Positions 30,863 through 57,503 of a DNA stretch of 64,000 nt are shown in pieces (positions within the stretch are counted from its first letter, which is position 1; each line of letters begins with the position of its first letter). A model generated the notes under the pieces. That model ran no database searches and was not told the origin of the DNA. It saw only the letters and a program-made list of their open reading frames with translations. This stretch comes from Mesotaenium endlicherianum (Eukaryota; Streptophyta; Zygnematophyceae; Zygnematales; Mesotaeniaceae): the NCBI GenBank assembly GCA_009602735.1, contig WELA01006381.1, positions 186,001-250,000 of the forward strand, given 5' to 3'. The position numbers and the translations under genes were made by a program.

Positions 30863-31462
30863 TTGCATGAGAAGTTTGATGTCATCAACCAGCAGGAGAA
30901 AGCTATCTATGCGATGATCTCCCTGACACTGAAGCAGACCACTTCAGTTGCTGAGTTTGCTCAAAAGTTCCAAGAGAACATGATGAAGCAGCCCGATTTG
31001 CCAGAACCATATAGGATAGCATACTTCAGGTATGGCTTGAAATCCGAGGTCTCTGGTCATTTTGCTGAGAAAAAGTATGAGAAACTGGCTGACTTGATCC
31101 AGGATGCTGACGCCTGGGATCAGCAGCAGTTCAATCACAAGCGCCAGAGGAATGCTTCGGTGTCGAAGGTTATCAAAAAGCCCCACGGTTCCTACAATGC
31201 AATTGAAGGAGACCAGGCTGAAGATGATCAGGGTGATGAATTTGAGTATGAGTATAATGCCATACAGTCTAGAGGTAGAGGTGGTTTCTCTCGAGGCGGC
31301 TATGGAAGAGGTGGTGGTAGGACTAAGCCGAGACCAGCCTCAGCAAAATCCACTTGCTACCATTGTCAGCAGTTGGGCCACTACAGAGAACAGTGTCCAG
31401 TCAAGCACCTTCCGAAGGTCGAGAGAAAAGACCAGCCTTTAAAAGACAACAACAGTCAGTAA
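30863..31462 (+). CDS. Gag capsid-like and zinc-knuckle region (fossil part)
   Basis: A 199-residue frame with a retrotrans_gag-type segment ([25 protein letters not shown]), a Gly/Arg-rich linker, and a CCHC knuckle [14 protein letters not shown] at the end. It overlaps the pol frame. Confidence 0.85.
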   Translation: MHEKFDVINQQEKAIYAMISLTLKQTTSVAEFAQKFQENMMKQPDLPEPYRIAYFRYGLKSEVSGHFAEKKYEKLADLIQDADAWDQQQFNHKRQRNASVSKVIKKPHGSYNAIEGDQAEDDQGDEFEYEYNAIQSRGRGGFSRGGYGRGGGRTKPRPASAKSTCYHCQQLGHYREQCPVKHLPKVERKDQPLKDNNSQ

Positions 31463-33867
31463 TCCAGTCTACTGACTGTGAGGATGCTAGAGATAGTGAG
31501 TCGTCACTAGCTGCCCTCGTAGCAGGTATTATGGGTCCTGCTGAACTGGATTCACTATGCATGCCTGACAACCAGATAAAGGAGACCATCAGCAATATAG
31601 ACGTCCAGAGAGTGCACACTCTGGATGCTCTTGTTCCACCTGATGTCCAACATTTCTTTGCTACGTCAGGAGAACAATGCGAAAGTCAGGAAAAGACAGT
31701 CCCCCCTATCCTACTGCATTGCATGATTGCAGGTAGGAAGGTGAGGGCATTTGTTGACGGAGGGGCGTCACATACTTTTATCCACAAGGACTTAGTTAAG
31801 CGGCTAAGGCTGCCTACTGTCACCCAAGGGAATAGAAAAATATTCCTTGGAGATGCCTCAAGTATCCCGGGAGGAGTTATAACCAAGCCTATTGAGGTCC
31901 AGTTAGGTTCTGGCATTGCAGTTCTAACTGAAACGCTTACATTTGAGGTACTCAACACTGGCTTTTATGATCTCGTGCTAGGCAGGTCCTGGCTTAATAG
32001 ACATCAAGCTGAAGTGTGTTGGAGCAGAGGTACAGTTAAAGTGAGAGGAGCCAGTGATGGGCAGACTGACTTGGCACCCACCAGTGCTCTTCCTCTTGTC
32101 CTGTGTGGATGGCAAATGAAGGAAAAGAAGAGGCTTCCAGAAGGATGCAAGTTGCTGAATGCAATGGAGTTCGTCAAAAGCTGGAACCAGAAGGAAGACA
32201 GAATGTTCTGTCTGCTGCTAAGAGAGGTACCTCCTCAACCTGAAGAAGTGGTTGAGAAAAAGGTACACCCTCCGGAACACCCTACTGCTGCAAACATTGT
32301 TGCTCAGTACACGGATGTGTTTAATATGCCTCCAGGACTACCCCCTAAGCGGGAAGTAGATCATAGGATTGATTTATTACCTGGTAGCCAGCCACCCTGG
32401 CAACGCACGTATGGCTTGTCTTATTTGGAGAGTGAGGAGTTGAAAACACAGATTGCAGAGCTGGAGGAAAATGGTTACATTTCTCCCAGTAAATCACCGT
32501 ACGGCGCACCTATCCTATTTGTTAAGAAAAAGGATGGCAGTATGCGGATGTGTGTGGATTACAGAGCCCTGAACAGAATTACAGTAAAGAACAAGTATGC
32601 TTTACCCAGAATCGAGGACTTGCTTGATACCCTGTCTGGCGCTAAGGTGTTCAGTAAGATAGATCTCAAGAGTGGTTATCATCAAATCAGAATTGCTGAG
32701 GGGGATGAACACAAGACTGCTTTCCGCACACGTTATGGACACTATGAGTTCAACGTGATGCCATTTGGACTGACTAATGCTCCTGCTACCTTTATGGGTG
32801 CTATGAATGACATTTTCAGACCTTATTTGGATAAGTTTGTGCAAGTTTTCCTGGATGATATTTTAATTTTCTCTAAAGATGAAGCTCAGCACACTGAACA
32901 CTTAAAGAAAGTGCTGGACACTCTGCGGAAAAATCACTTGTATGCTAAAATGAGCAAGTGTGATTTCTTTAAGGAAAGTATTGAATTCTTAGGCCACGTT
33001 GTCAGTAAAGAGGGCATCAGTGTGGATCCTAAGAAAGTCCAGACCATAAGGGACTGGCCAGTACCACAGTCTGTCTCTGAAGTTAGATCCTTCCTCGGGT
33101 TGGCTAACTACTATAGGAGATTTATTGAGAATTATTCCACAAAGGCCAGTAAACTGACTGACCTTACTAAGAAAGACATCGGGTATGTGTGGGGGGAAGA
33201 GCAGCAGGCTGCCTTCCAGACCCTTAAAGATGCCCTTTGTTCTGCCCCAGTGCTAGCCGTGTATGACCCCAGCAAACCGGTGCAGGTGGTTACTGATGCC
33301 TCTGACTTTGCCATGGGTGCTATTTTGTTGCAGCCTGCTGACAAAACCACAAAGGATGGTAAGGTACGGCAGGAGTGGCATCCTGTGTTGTATGAGTCTA
33401 TGAAATTTAATCCAGCGGAGATTAATTACTCAGTGCATGATAAAGAGCTGCTAGCTATCATTCATGTACTCAAACAGTGGAGAGCATACTTACATGGTAA
33501 AGCTTTTAAGGTGATTACAGATCATCTAGCTCTGACTCACTTTCAGAAGAAGTCCAAGCTGTCGAGGAGGGAGAACCGCTGGAGCCAGATGCTGGAGCAG
33601 TTCCAAGTCCAAATCGACTACAAACCAGGAAAGTTGAATCCTGCTGATGCACTCTCTAGAAGACCTGACTTGCAAGTTAGGAATTTTAGTCAGCATGCTG
33701 TAGATAAAGTCCTGTGTGCACTCACTTCACTAAAGGTGAAAAAGTCCTTCCTAGAACAACTTAGGAAAGTTTACCTTTCTGACCCAATATTTGAGCCCAG
33801 CTCCACTACTGGTGTGTGTCGTGCTACTGCACTTGGGTATAAGCTTGTTTTATTAAGTCGAGCTTGA
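31354..33867 (+). CDS. Pol region: protease, reverse transcriptase, RNase H (fossil, truncated)
   Basis: An 837-residue frame. Protease: [17 protein letters not shown]. Reverse transcriptase: [55 protein letters not shown]. RNase [40 protein letters not shown]. It ends in the linker before integrase, a few codons past the point where sequence of the opposite-strand element begins. Confidence 0.9.
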   Translation: MLPLSAVGPLQRTVSSQAPSEGREKRPAFKRQQQSVIQSTDCEDARDSESSLAALVAGIMGPAELDSLCMPDNQIKETISNIDVQRVHTLDALVPPDVQHFFATSGEQCESQEKTVPPILLHCMIAGRKVRAFVDGGASHTFIHKDLVKRLRLPTVTQGNRKIFLGDASSIPGGVITKPIEVQLGSGIAVLTETLTFEVLNTGFYDLVLGRSWLNRHQAEVCWSRGTVKVRGASDGQTDLAPTSALPLVLCGWQMKEKKRLPEGCKLLNAMEFVKSWNQKEDRMFCLLLREVPPQPEEVVEKKVHPPEHPTAANIVAQYTDVFNMPPGLPPKREVDHRIDLLPGSQPPWQRTYGLSYLESEELKTQIAELEENGYISPSKSPYGAPILFVKKKDGSMRMCVDYRALNRITVKNKYALPRIEDLLDTLSGAKVFSKIDLKSGYHQIRIAEGDEHKTAFRTRYGHYEFNVMPFGLTNAPATFMGAMNDIFRPYLDKFVQVFLDDILIFSKDEAQHTEHLKKVLDTLRKNHLYAKMSKCDFFKESIEFLGHVVSKEGISVDPKKVQTIRDWPVPQSVSEVRSFLGLANYYRRFIENYSTKASKLTDLTKKDIGYVWGEEQQAAFQTLKDALCSAPVLAVYDPSKPVQVVTDASDFAMGAILLQPADKTTKDGKVRQEWHPVLYESMKFNPAEINYSVHDKELLAIIHVLKQWRAYLHGKAFKVITDHLALTHFQKKSKLSRRENRWSQMLEQFQVQIDYKPGKLNPADALSRRPDLQVRNFSQHAVDKVLCALTSLKVKKSFLEQLRKVYLSDPIFEPSSTTGVCRATALGYKLVLLSRA

Positions 33868-33918
33868 ATTCCAACATATACACCTTTTGAGCCACTTCAA
33901 TAATCTTTGAAAAGTTCG

Positions 33919-34320
33919 TCAAGTCGCGTAATTCCACTTCTTTTGCCACCTTGGGCTTGAGGCCAGACACATAACGATCAATCTTCTCCTCGATCGACAT
34001 GTTGGGGATCTCAAGAGTGAGGTCATGAAATCTGGATGTATATTCTTGAACGGACGTTGTTTGCTTGAGATGGCGAAGCTTTTCTCGAGCGATTTCTCCG
34101 CATTGATGGGCATGAATTGCTTCTGGAGGACTTCACGAAAATCCACCCATCTTGCATATGATGGTGGGGGCTCTTGGCCGGGTACGGGGTGCGCCACAGC
34201 TTGATATACAGCCGCTTGATAGTTACGCCACCATGATGTGGCTGCTCCTGTGAGCAAGGTAACGACAAAAGGGACGTAGTCTTCCTCGGATACTTCAAGG
34301 AATGTGAGGTACGTCTCCAC
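33919..34320 (-). CDS. Gag capsid segment of the opposite-strand fragment (fossil part)
   Basis: A 133-residue frame starting METYLTFLEVSEEDYVPF and containing [16 protein letters not shown]. It is almost the same as the gag domain at 22.93-23.3 kb. Confidence 0.85.
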   Translation of the reverse strand: METYLTFLEVSEEDYVPFVVTLLTGAATSWWRNYQAAVYQAVAHPVPGQEPPPSYARWVDFREVLQKQFMPINAEKSLEKSFAISSKQRPFKNIHPDFMTSLLRSPTCRSRRRLIVMCLASSPRWQKKWNYAT

Positions 34321-34485
34321 TTGGTAGAGTCACAGATTCATTTTGGCTCCTCTTCCAATATTGAAAGTATCTGGTTTGTCAGGCTTGATGAGTTTCCTCG
34401 CTCTTGTAGGCTCTTGTGGAGGCGCTTGAGCCGGGGCTGGATTTTGAGCGTTGAACGCAATAGGGGCAACCATGGCAGCCATAGC

Positions 34486-34761
34486 TTATCTTGACGCTTG
34501 CACGGTTGCTTCATAGGTGGCCAAGCCCACTTGGTTGTGGACGGTCATTAAAAAGGCTGCCCACTCATTTGTAGTAACTCCTTGTGGTGGGGTCAACTTT
34601 GCTATAGCCACTGCCACGGGATTTGACGGTGCTCCTCCTTGTGGTGCTTCTTGTTGTTGCAGATTTTCTTGAGTGGGCTCTCCCATCGGCACTGGAGGAG
34701 GGTCTCTTGGAGAGGAAGGGCTTCCTTCGAAAGCTTGTTGTTGGTCTTGAGGATCGGCCAT
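34486..34761 (-). CDS. Gag N-terminal segment of the opposite-strand fragment (fossil part)
   Basis: A 91-residue frame starting [17 protein letters not shown] with a single copy of the 25-residue module that is doubled in the gag at 22.4 kb. Confidence 0.85.
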   Translation of the reverse strand: MADPQDQQQAFEGSPSSPRDPPPVPMGEPTQENLQQQEAPQGGAPSNPVAVAIAKLTPPQGVTTNEWAAFLMTVHNQVGLATYEATVQASR

Positions 34762-34785
34762 CTTCTTGTGCTACCAAAGTGCCTA

Positions 34786-34797
34786 GCTCCGATACCA
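34786..34797 (-). promoter_or_regulatory. Primer binding site
   Basis: The minus strand reads TGGTATCGGAGC one base after the LTR. Confidence 0.88.
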
Positions 34798-34798
34798 T

Positions 34799-35300
34799 TG
34801 TAGTGAAACAAATAGATAAAGTACTTAGTGAAATAGAATACTTTATCTATTCAAGACAAGGATCTCTGAACACAAGTGATAGCTTCTTGAAAGAGAGATG
34901 GCTTCTTGGAAGTTAATGTATTTCTGGAATTTGGCAAGTACAAGAGTGATTTTGAAATGTCTTTCTATGTTCTAGCTCTTGTTTATACACTTGCTACATA
35001 AGTAATTTCGAGGAAGGTGCATGTTGATGTGTTGGCACCCAACACATCCCAAAACTTGCCACCTCTTTTTAGAATAATATACACATGTCCTATTGACCTA
35101 AAAAAAACACATTTGACTTTTGGCACATGGAGTTCTTCTAGGTCCTTCCTCTAACTTTGAAAATGCCTTAGAAGGTTCAAAGGATATGAACCAAGTCACT
35201 AGATTATCTATTCGCACTTGGATTCCACATAATACTACTCCAAATATATTCAAAAGCATCAAAATATATGCAAATTAATATATTATATCTCATCACTACA
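34799..35300 (-). repeat. LTR of the opposite-strand chromovirus-family fragment
   Basis: 502 bp, TGTAGTGATG...TTTCACTACA on the minus strand, homologous to the LTRs at 21.8 and 28.05 kb. Confidence 0.9.
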
Positions 35301-37203
35301 CTTGGGGCCTTGGGAGCTCAATTTTTCCTCCTCCTTCTTCCTTCTTCTTCTCTCTCTCTCCTTTGCCGTCTTGTATCTTTAAAAAAATGTGCAAAGAAAG
35401 AATGAGACAAAATTGTGCGAGGCTCGTGCCTTTTACTAGCACCACGTATGTGATCCCTTCTCGAATTTTTTTGAGACTTAATGTCCATCAGCATGCACCC
35501 ACATCTAGCAGTCATCACCCATGCTAGTTTAATTCATGTTGCGTCACTCGGCCTGCATGCAAGCCTCGTGATGATTGCGCGTGACTGCTCAGTTGTTCGA
35601 TTAGCGTACATGCCTATGTGGCTTTGAGACCACGTTTTCTGGCGGTATCAGCTCTGTCGTGGCAGTTGTGTCGATTTGCCATGGTCTAACTTGGCCTGCC
35701 TTCTAAGCGTGGCCTGCTTGGCATTTGTTGATAACCTGCTTGTCAGTTCAATCCGACTGGCAGTTATTGACATGGGCCGTATGCAGATGCTGGCGGGGTT
35801 AACTTTGCAGCTCGCCTGGCTGTCAAACCCCACCCATTGCTGAGTGTCAGACTTGCCCTGTCACAGTCACGAACACGTGTGCCTTAACTTGAACTTCCAA
35901 CGCCGACTTGAATGCATCAGCAATTTGGTCGGTGGGTCAACGTTGACCTTCCGTACGTGAGGCCGCCGTGACATACGCCCCTCGTGCTGCGCCGTCAACC
36001 GATAGCAGTCTTGACAATGGAAGTCATTGCCGTAGGCAGGTTATGCTTAGTCTATGAAAAGGGGCTGTAACAAAGCGACATTTTTGAAGTGCTACGTAGG
36101 TGACATTGATAGGTCGATTGTCGGTCAGCAGGGCTCGTGCAATCGCTTCCAAAAGCGGAGGCACGACAGATGTCATAGGTGATCATATTTGGCGCCAGTC
36201 GCCAAGCTTAACCAAGTTAGATCACCGTTTGATGGGAGCAGTCAGCATTGGTACCATCTTGCATGAGGGTCGGGGCGGGCAAAGTCTCCTCGTCGTCCTG
36301 TAGTGTCCTGGACAGTCCTGGACCATCCCGGACCATCGTGGACGGTGTGGGGAGAGCTGTGACATGGTGAGGTACAATCCGGTACAGTAGTGGGTCATTT
36401 GTGTCGTTGATATATACTTACAACCACGTGCTCCTCATTATGTGCCTCATGTTCTCTCCCGAAGTTCCTCCGAACAACCCAACAAGTTCTTAAGACCGCT
36501 CTTGGCCAAGACTGTCAACCACTGGCAACAAGCGCGCTTGGTGGGACGTGAGCCGTCGTTGAGATGTCTGAAGACGAGTCTTTATTAACAATTAGAAGTG
36601 CACTTTGAGGATGATAAGAGGTAGCATGCTCTAGTATTTGAGGGCACCGAAGAAGCTTCGTGTTCCACATCCAGATATACCTGTAATGTCACACAGAGCT
36701 ATCGGACATCACAAAAGTTGTTGTCATCAGCAGCCCCTTGCAATAAAGATTTCGAGTGAGATACATAGCAATGACGCCATGTCGAGGACGTACTTGACCA
36801 ACAAAATTGATGCTTTACGCACTTTTGTTGTGAAGAGTGCAAGATGCAGAAATGGGTGTCTCGTTTGGTGGATAAATACACGGGCCCATCTTCGTCCTCA
36901 CCCGATGTTTTCATTGGCACGTAGGGACCTTGTCCTCTCTCACCTTGTCGTGATCGTGGTCGGATGGATCCCTTCCACAAATTTCATATTGCACGATTAT
37001 ATTTTGAGGTTACATTGTGAAAGGGAGATGAATTAAGTGTTTTCAGGGAGCAGCATACAGAGCTTTCATAAAACTCGTGGCACTTAGAATCTCGTTGTCA
37101 TCATGTGGCCTCCTGCTGTTGCAGGCGCTGCATACCCAATGAACGCAGTATAGTTCTGAGCACCTGAAATTAGCTAGAAGAATAGACAGCTGAAGGTGAC
37201 ATT
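35301..37203. other. Intergenic region upstream of the BEACH gene
   Basis: About 1.9 kb without a supported gene. It holds a pyrimidine-rich stretch (35,328-35,364), a short block of repeated CCTGGAC/CCGGACCAT-like units (36,305-36,345), a TATA-like GATATATAC (36,409-36,417) and a G-box-like CACGTG (36,425-36,430). The last two could belong to a promoter or to a decayed LTR. Upstream exons or the 5' UTR of the BEACH gene may lie here. Confidence 0.4.
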
Positions 37204-52421
<15,218 letters not shown>

Positions 52422-53229
52422 TGTCCGCTCACAGGGCAGGCGATTCGCTCTCCCTGTCCACCCCAGCGGGCGGTGTTGGCTTGCACTATTTATCAGCCCG
52501 GTTATGCTGACCAGGATGTGATGCCACCCCACCATTCATAAATAAGTTATTACATTCTGGTGCCGGAGAGAGGCGGCAGTAGGGAATTTTGACCATAATA
52601 TTTATTACCTGAATACAATGAGCATGTAGGTCGAGCATTTTCAAACCATTCAGAGGACCAGCTCCATCTCGTCTGTGAAGCTGCAGTAGGCTAGCACTTA
52701 GGAGTACTGTCATACCATAGAACTACCAACAACATGTGCCAAGGAAGTCTTTTTCCTTAGTGCTTGCCAGTAGTGTACATGCTCACTGTCCTGTCCTTGC
52801 TGCTTGACCGTGTACATGCACATATGTTGTGGGCTGCAGACTCTCTTGCATTCACAAAGGCTGAATTTGAGTGCAAACAATGCATCTGCATGATACTGGG
52901 CGCTGCAAGTGCGAGTCGCTGATCAATGATGCACCATCGCGAGTTGATCGAGCTGAGGCGGATTGAACAGGGGCATCATTATCATCACCTAGGAGCACTA
53001 TGGCAGGCAATATGCTCGAAAATCTGAAAGACAGAATTCCTCGAGAAGTGTCCCTGTGCATTCCCCAGCACATGCACGTGGTTCAGTGTGTCCTTGATGA
53101 CACTTGAGAATCTCTTCATCGTGATGCTGCACCAGATCCCATGAACTAAGAATGCCTTGTCTGACATTTTGCATCCAGGAATGAACTTCCTCGTCGCTAC
53201 CAGCCTGTGGTGCATCCTCTCAGACCATG
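52422..53229. other. Convergent intergenic region, BEACH gene and EMC10
   Basis: About 800 bases between the stop codons of two genes transcribed toward each other. It should hold both 3' UTRs and polyadenylation sites. No gene is seen. Confidence 0.6.
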
Positions 53230-55782
53230 TCAGCGACGTCGCTGCCCCCCACCACCTCCCCCAGATGCTGCAGCTGCTGCTGGGCCAGGCGCTTCCTGAT
53301 TGGCTGCTGCCAAAGCGTTGAGAAACACGAGGCCCAATGGTAGCAGGTAGATCCACTGCACTTGCAACAGCAACAACGCAACCAGCCAGAGAGCAAGTGA
53401 GCATCAATTGATCTATCAATCCCAACGATTAGCAACAAGATCCTCAGCAGCCAGTCGGCTGATAAGGTGGAGAATGAACCCGCGAGCATTGCTAGTTGAT
53501 ATTGATGGTGACTACTGTGACCCGGGCCCAGGGGGGTCATAGATTTGCTTTACTTAATGTTTGATTGCGAGCCCTTGGACAGCGTTTTGTGCTATGTAGT
53601 CGACGTCGGCCGATGCGTCAAAATGGGTATAGTTATCATCTTATACTTCAACTTCCCGCCCCAAGAAGTGAGGGGTGCTCGCGACGGCAAGTTTTGGAAC
53701 TCAAATTTCCAATGCAGAGCGTATATTGACATCCAGGGAGCGAAATGGAGCGGGCGGGCAGCTCATCAAGTTGTTCTTATTGGTGCATATGTCTTGGCGT
53801 GACGTATAAACCCTTTGCGCACGTCTTGCTTTGTCCCACATGCATTCTAAATTGCGTAAGGTGCACAAGTCGGTATGTACTTAATCAGCAGTGATGAGGG
53901 CATTTGGGTATGCTTGTTGTGTCCATCGACACGGTGTGAAGGCGCACTGATGATTGAACAGGACATAGAGACCATAATGAACACATGCCTAATGACATGT
54001 TGAGTAGCATAATGATGCTTTGCGTCTGCATTGATTATAATAGAACACCACACCGGGATAGAAGCACGTCATTTGATAATAGTTAGAACAACGGATCAAT
54101 CCATATGCATAATGAAGTGAGGTGCGAGCGAATTGGATACAAGTTGGATACTCACATATTTCTGGAAGAGGGTCTTCTCAATAACAGGCTTCTGCGCACC
54201 CAGAAGAGGGCTGTCGCCTGGTGGCCGCAGAGCTGCTGCTGCTTCTTGCTCCTCCAGCTGCGACACCAGCCTGTCCCACCCCACCACTGTGCATGTCAGT
54301 TACAACTCCCTTGGGATGCGCGCTAAGGAAGGCATTGTGCGGATGCTGGCGCTCAAGCGAGGGGCACCTGGGGGCGCGGAGGGCGGCCTTGAAGCTGGCG
54401 CTGCTGCTCACCACCCACTGCTTTGGCTGCCCACCCTAATCCACACATCCACCCGCGTAAGCTAGCAGCAGCAGCAGCAGGCCAAGAAAAGCATGCATGT
54501 ATGCCCTGCACGCGGGCGGGCGGGGGGGTGTGCAAGGCAAGAAGGACCTACGGATGCCAAGGGGGGGTGGGGCACTGAGCAGTCAGCAGCAGGGGTGCAC
54601 GTCACGCCCAGCACCGCGCCCCCTGCGCCCTGCAGTTTGCCATCACGGGCAGTCAGGCACTTGTCCGGTTTCTGGTCGCTCGCTCTCATCACTGCAGCAC
54701 CCACCCCGGGCTCTTTCTCACCATGTGCAACTCCAGGTGATCCTTCATTTCAGCAGCCACCAAACACCTCTGCCACCCGCTCCCCACCCCCCCTCCCCAA
54801 CAAGCTGGTCAGATTGCGATTGAGCAGGCGCCAGGCACACAAGCAGTAAGAGAGTAAAGTGGAAGGCAAGGGACATCGCCCACGACCCCCCTCTGCCGCC
54901 CGCCACAGAGGTAGCATGTGCATGCAAGTGGGAGGAAGGACAGGTCACTGACCGCTGGCAGCGACGCCAGGACAAACGACGAGGTGTTGTGAAACACATC
55001 TGACTGGAGCCGTATGCAATAGAAGCCGTTGCTCTCTACCAGCTCCTGCCGCACCCGCTCATACCAACGTGTGTTATGTGTCCTCTCTCATTTCATGTTA
55101 TACATGCCAAACAGGATCTTGTGCAATCGAAGTGTCAGATCTAGTGCACAACAAGGTCAAGGCACAAGAACATGCATGTGGATGACGTCAGTCCCTAAAA
55201 ATACTGGAACCGCGATCAAATACGGCCAATAATGACATCATCGTCGACTTGACCACTGACCTCAAAAGCTTCCTTCTCAGCTCCGGCAAGAAGATTCCGG
55301 ATTAACCTCAGCCTTGAAAGCTTCTGCCCCTCCGACAACCCCGCAGCAGCATGCTAATGACTCGTATGTGCGCAAGCCAAGATCCCTTTGCATTTCTGTT
55401 AATGAGTCATCTACCATAGTTGCTTGTTATGACCACAAGACTGCCTCAGTGAACGCTAGCTCTACAAGCAGCCGGTACACGAGAAAGAGAACGTACTGCC
55501 TACCGGAACACCTTGGGCAGAATAGCGCACGCGGGCTGAAAAAGTTCCAGCTGGAGTGAAATGTGCCCCCTTATGTAAAAGAGCATGCTCTAGAATGAAT
55601 TCTATGCGCTCATCATTAAGACCAGCTTGACTGGAAGAGCGCGCGGGACTAGGATAATCAGCAGATTGCGAATCGAATGAAGCAGTGACTCCCACGAATC
55701 CGTTTTCGTCTAAACTATCTGCGATCAACCTATCATTTCCCAAGAGACAAGAGAGCACGATAAGTACAGAGACGAACTTCAT
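53230..55782 (-). CDS. EMC10: EMC10, subunit 10 of the ER membrane protein complex (8 inferred exons, 286 aa)
   Basis: EMC inserts tail-anchored and multipass proteins into the ER membrane; EMC10 is a lumenal subunit with one C-terminal membrane anchor. Inferred exons (minus strand): 55782-55504, 55323-55261, 55045-54953, 54769-54722, 54629-54552, 54426-54368, 54270-54156, 53355-53230, with consistent phases and a TGA stop at 53232-53230. Visible features: signal peptide MKFVSVLIVLSCLLG; the EMC10 pattern FILEHALLHKGAHFTPAGTF; GFYCIRLQSDVF (compare GLYRVRIP in human); CLVAAEMKDHLELHM; FQKY|WIYLLPLGLVFLNAL (the anchor, aa 246-263); then a Gly-rich tail ending QRRR. Length fits the family (about 210-280 aa). 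The intron before the last exon is long (about 800 bp). I am confident of the family; individual splice sites are by inspection. Confidence 0.88.
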
Positions 55783-56325
55783 GGTTGGAGTAGCACCACC
55801 CAGAGGGTAACCACGGGTAATGTTGTTTACCAAATGTCAAATCAATCTATAAGAAGTCCGAGAGACAAGTTAGTTCAGAAAACGATGCAGTGCAAATCAT
55901 GCGCCTGCACCTGACATGCTTCCACACTTCTTCCCCTCTGAGCATGACCTTTTTAATGCTGAAGATTTCGAGGGGTTAACATCGAAAATTGTCACACCCG
56001 GCAGACACCCGGACTCTTAACAGACAAGGGATTCGTTGACTACGGCCGGAAATGGTCAACGAACACAGTCAGCCAAGAAGGTCAAGGGGCCGGCTCTTGG
56101 CATCACTTGGCACAGAGGTCTCCTGGTGGAACTACACTACCCTACACCGGGGACGACGTGACTTGCGCCAAGCTGAACCAGCCTGAAGGGTCGCCAGTGG
56201 CTGTAGGGTTTGTTACATCTAGCTCCCCTAGCGGCGAGAAAGGCCCTCTCGGAACTTCCTTTTCCCTCTGCATAATTGCCTTGTCCTCCTGCGCCTGATT
56301 TTAAGAGCAAACATAGCAAGACACC
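55783..56325. promoter_or_regulatory. Shared divergent upstream region, EMC10 and P3
   Basis: 543 bases separate the two start codons, which face away from each other. A pyrimidine-rich run (CTTCCTTTTCCCTCTGC) lies about 55 bases before the P3 ATG, as often seen at 5' ends of ribosomal protein mRNAs. No clear TATA box was found. Both promoters and 5' UTRs must fit here unless 5' UTR introns exist. Confidence 0.5.
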
Positions 56326-57503
56326 ATGCCTGTGTTTATGTTCATCTGCAAGCAGGAGGGAGGCAGCTGGACCGCTAAGCAGGTTACCACATTACTTTCC
56401 ACTTGTTATACATCAAGTATTAATTTCCAAGCAGCTTGCGCGTTCTTGTCGATGAGATAGGTCCTTTTACCCCAACATTTTTAGCTCCCTGAGTACTTCT
56501 GAGTGTGCATGATTGCAGTTCAAGAGTGAAGGAGATGCTGATTTGACAGCAGAAGGAAGCGACACCCGCGACCTTGGTAGGAAACTTGTGAATCTTGCTG
56601 TTGAGAATTCTAGCGGAGGAGGGGTCACGTCCTTCTTCAGCTACGTCTCTCCTTCATCTGGCGTCTACGAGGTTTGTGCAATGCATCTTTTTCTGCTCCG
56701 GATTCTCACGTTAAACTCCCGTCAATTATTCCAACACTTTGCTGCTTGGGAAAAGGACGTAATGCAGGTTTCTAATAGGCTCATTATCTGGTTACTTCAG
56801 ATGAGCCCTGCATGCACATACCTTTGATTCCAACTCCCCTTTCAGCTGCATAACATACTGCAACACTCAACTTTTTTAAAAAAACCCTTGAAATTGTACA
56901 ATCCCGACCCTGAAGATTGTGGGTAGGATCATGAGCCTTGGAAAGGTTACAGAGCAGGGTGCCAGACTCGTCGTCTGGGTAGGATGCCTAGTCCTGGATG
57001 GAAAGCATTTATAATGAAAGCTAGTGTCTCAAGTCGGTTGGTCTAGTGTGCGTGAAATAGGGTGTGCAGAAACAGGGAGCTCTTCTCTGACCCTCTCTAG
57101 GGTTTAGGGCTGTAGTCAAGGTGTACTGGTGGACGTTGAGGCTAATGTCAAGCTTAATACCGACGCCAGCATGTAACCGGTATGGAACGAGCTTGTGGAG
57201 CAGAGATTGTCCGTAGACCATTACACTGGACTGGGTCTCATGTGATCAACCTCTGCCAATTGGGGCTGATGATAAAGTTGGGATGAACTTTTGCATGTGA
57301 TTGCAAGGGTGTCTCATTAGAGCAAGAAGCTGCTTATGTGGCAGGTGAATGTGGGCGGCGGAAGTGGTGTAGTAGCCTCAGGGGGAGGAGGTGGCGCAGC
57401 AGCTTCATCAGGTGGTGCTGCTCCTGCTGAGGAGAAGAAGGAAGAGAAGGTAGAGGAGAAGGAGGAGAGCGACGACGACATGGGATTCTCGTTGTTTGAC
57501 TGA
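56326..57503 (+). CDS. RPP3: 60S acidic ribosomal protein P3 (3 inferred exons, 122 aa)
   Basis: Plant-type acidic stalk protein of the large ribosomal subunit, related to P1/P2; it helps recruit translation GTPases. Exons 56326-56382, 56519-56671, 57345-57503, in phase 0 throughout, each intron GT-AG. Exon 1 gives MPVFMFICKQEGGSWTAKQ, matching the P3 start (V-F-T-F-V-C-R-x-x-G-G-x-W-x-A-K-Q). Exon 2 gives the helical domain with DLGRKLVNLAVENSSGGGV and FFSYVSPSSGVYE. Exon 3 gives the Gly/Ala hinge and an acidic tail ending EESDDDMGFSLFD, the conserved stalk tail. Length fits P3 (about 120 aa). P3 is known from plants, which supports a streptophyte host. It is divergent from EMC10. Confidence 0.95.

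Larger units (their letters stand above)
29230..33850 (+). mobile_element. Ty3/gypsy element, 5' LTR through RNase H (fossil, 3' truncated)
   Basis: 5' LTR (29,230-29,949), primer site (29,951-29,962), gag (30.0-31.46 kb), protease, reverse transcriptase and RNase H (31.35-33.87 kb). It stops before integrase where an oppositely oriented element begins, near 33,850-33,862. The relative at 7.5-11 kb shows that the family carries an integrase and chromodomain. Besides the truncation it has two or three breaks. It was inserted into the copia element. Confidence 0.9.
33862..35300 (-). mobile_element. Ty3/gypsy fragment of the chromovirus family (fossil): 5' LTR and partial gag
   Basis: On the minus strand: LTR (34,799-35,300), primer site (34,786-34,797), then gag similar to the gag at 22.4-23.3 kb, ending at about 33,862 against the truncated plus-strand element. 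Only about the first third is left, with a few breaks. The LTR is 502 bp like the 3' LTR at 28,053 but more diverged, so this copy is from a separate, older insertion. Confidence 0.9.

Noticed and set aside
36180-36290. 5S rRNA-like fragment (GGTGATCATATTTGGCGCC...)
   Set aside because: Only a few scattered bases agree with 5S rRNA and the internal promoter boxes are absent.
54133-54849. Plus-strand ORFs of 70-118 aa between 54.1 and 54.9 kb
   Set aside because: They are antisense to EMC10 exons 4-7, which fit a known family with consistent splice phases.
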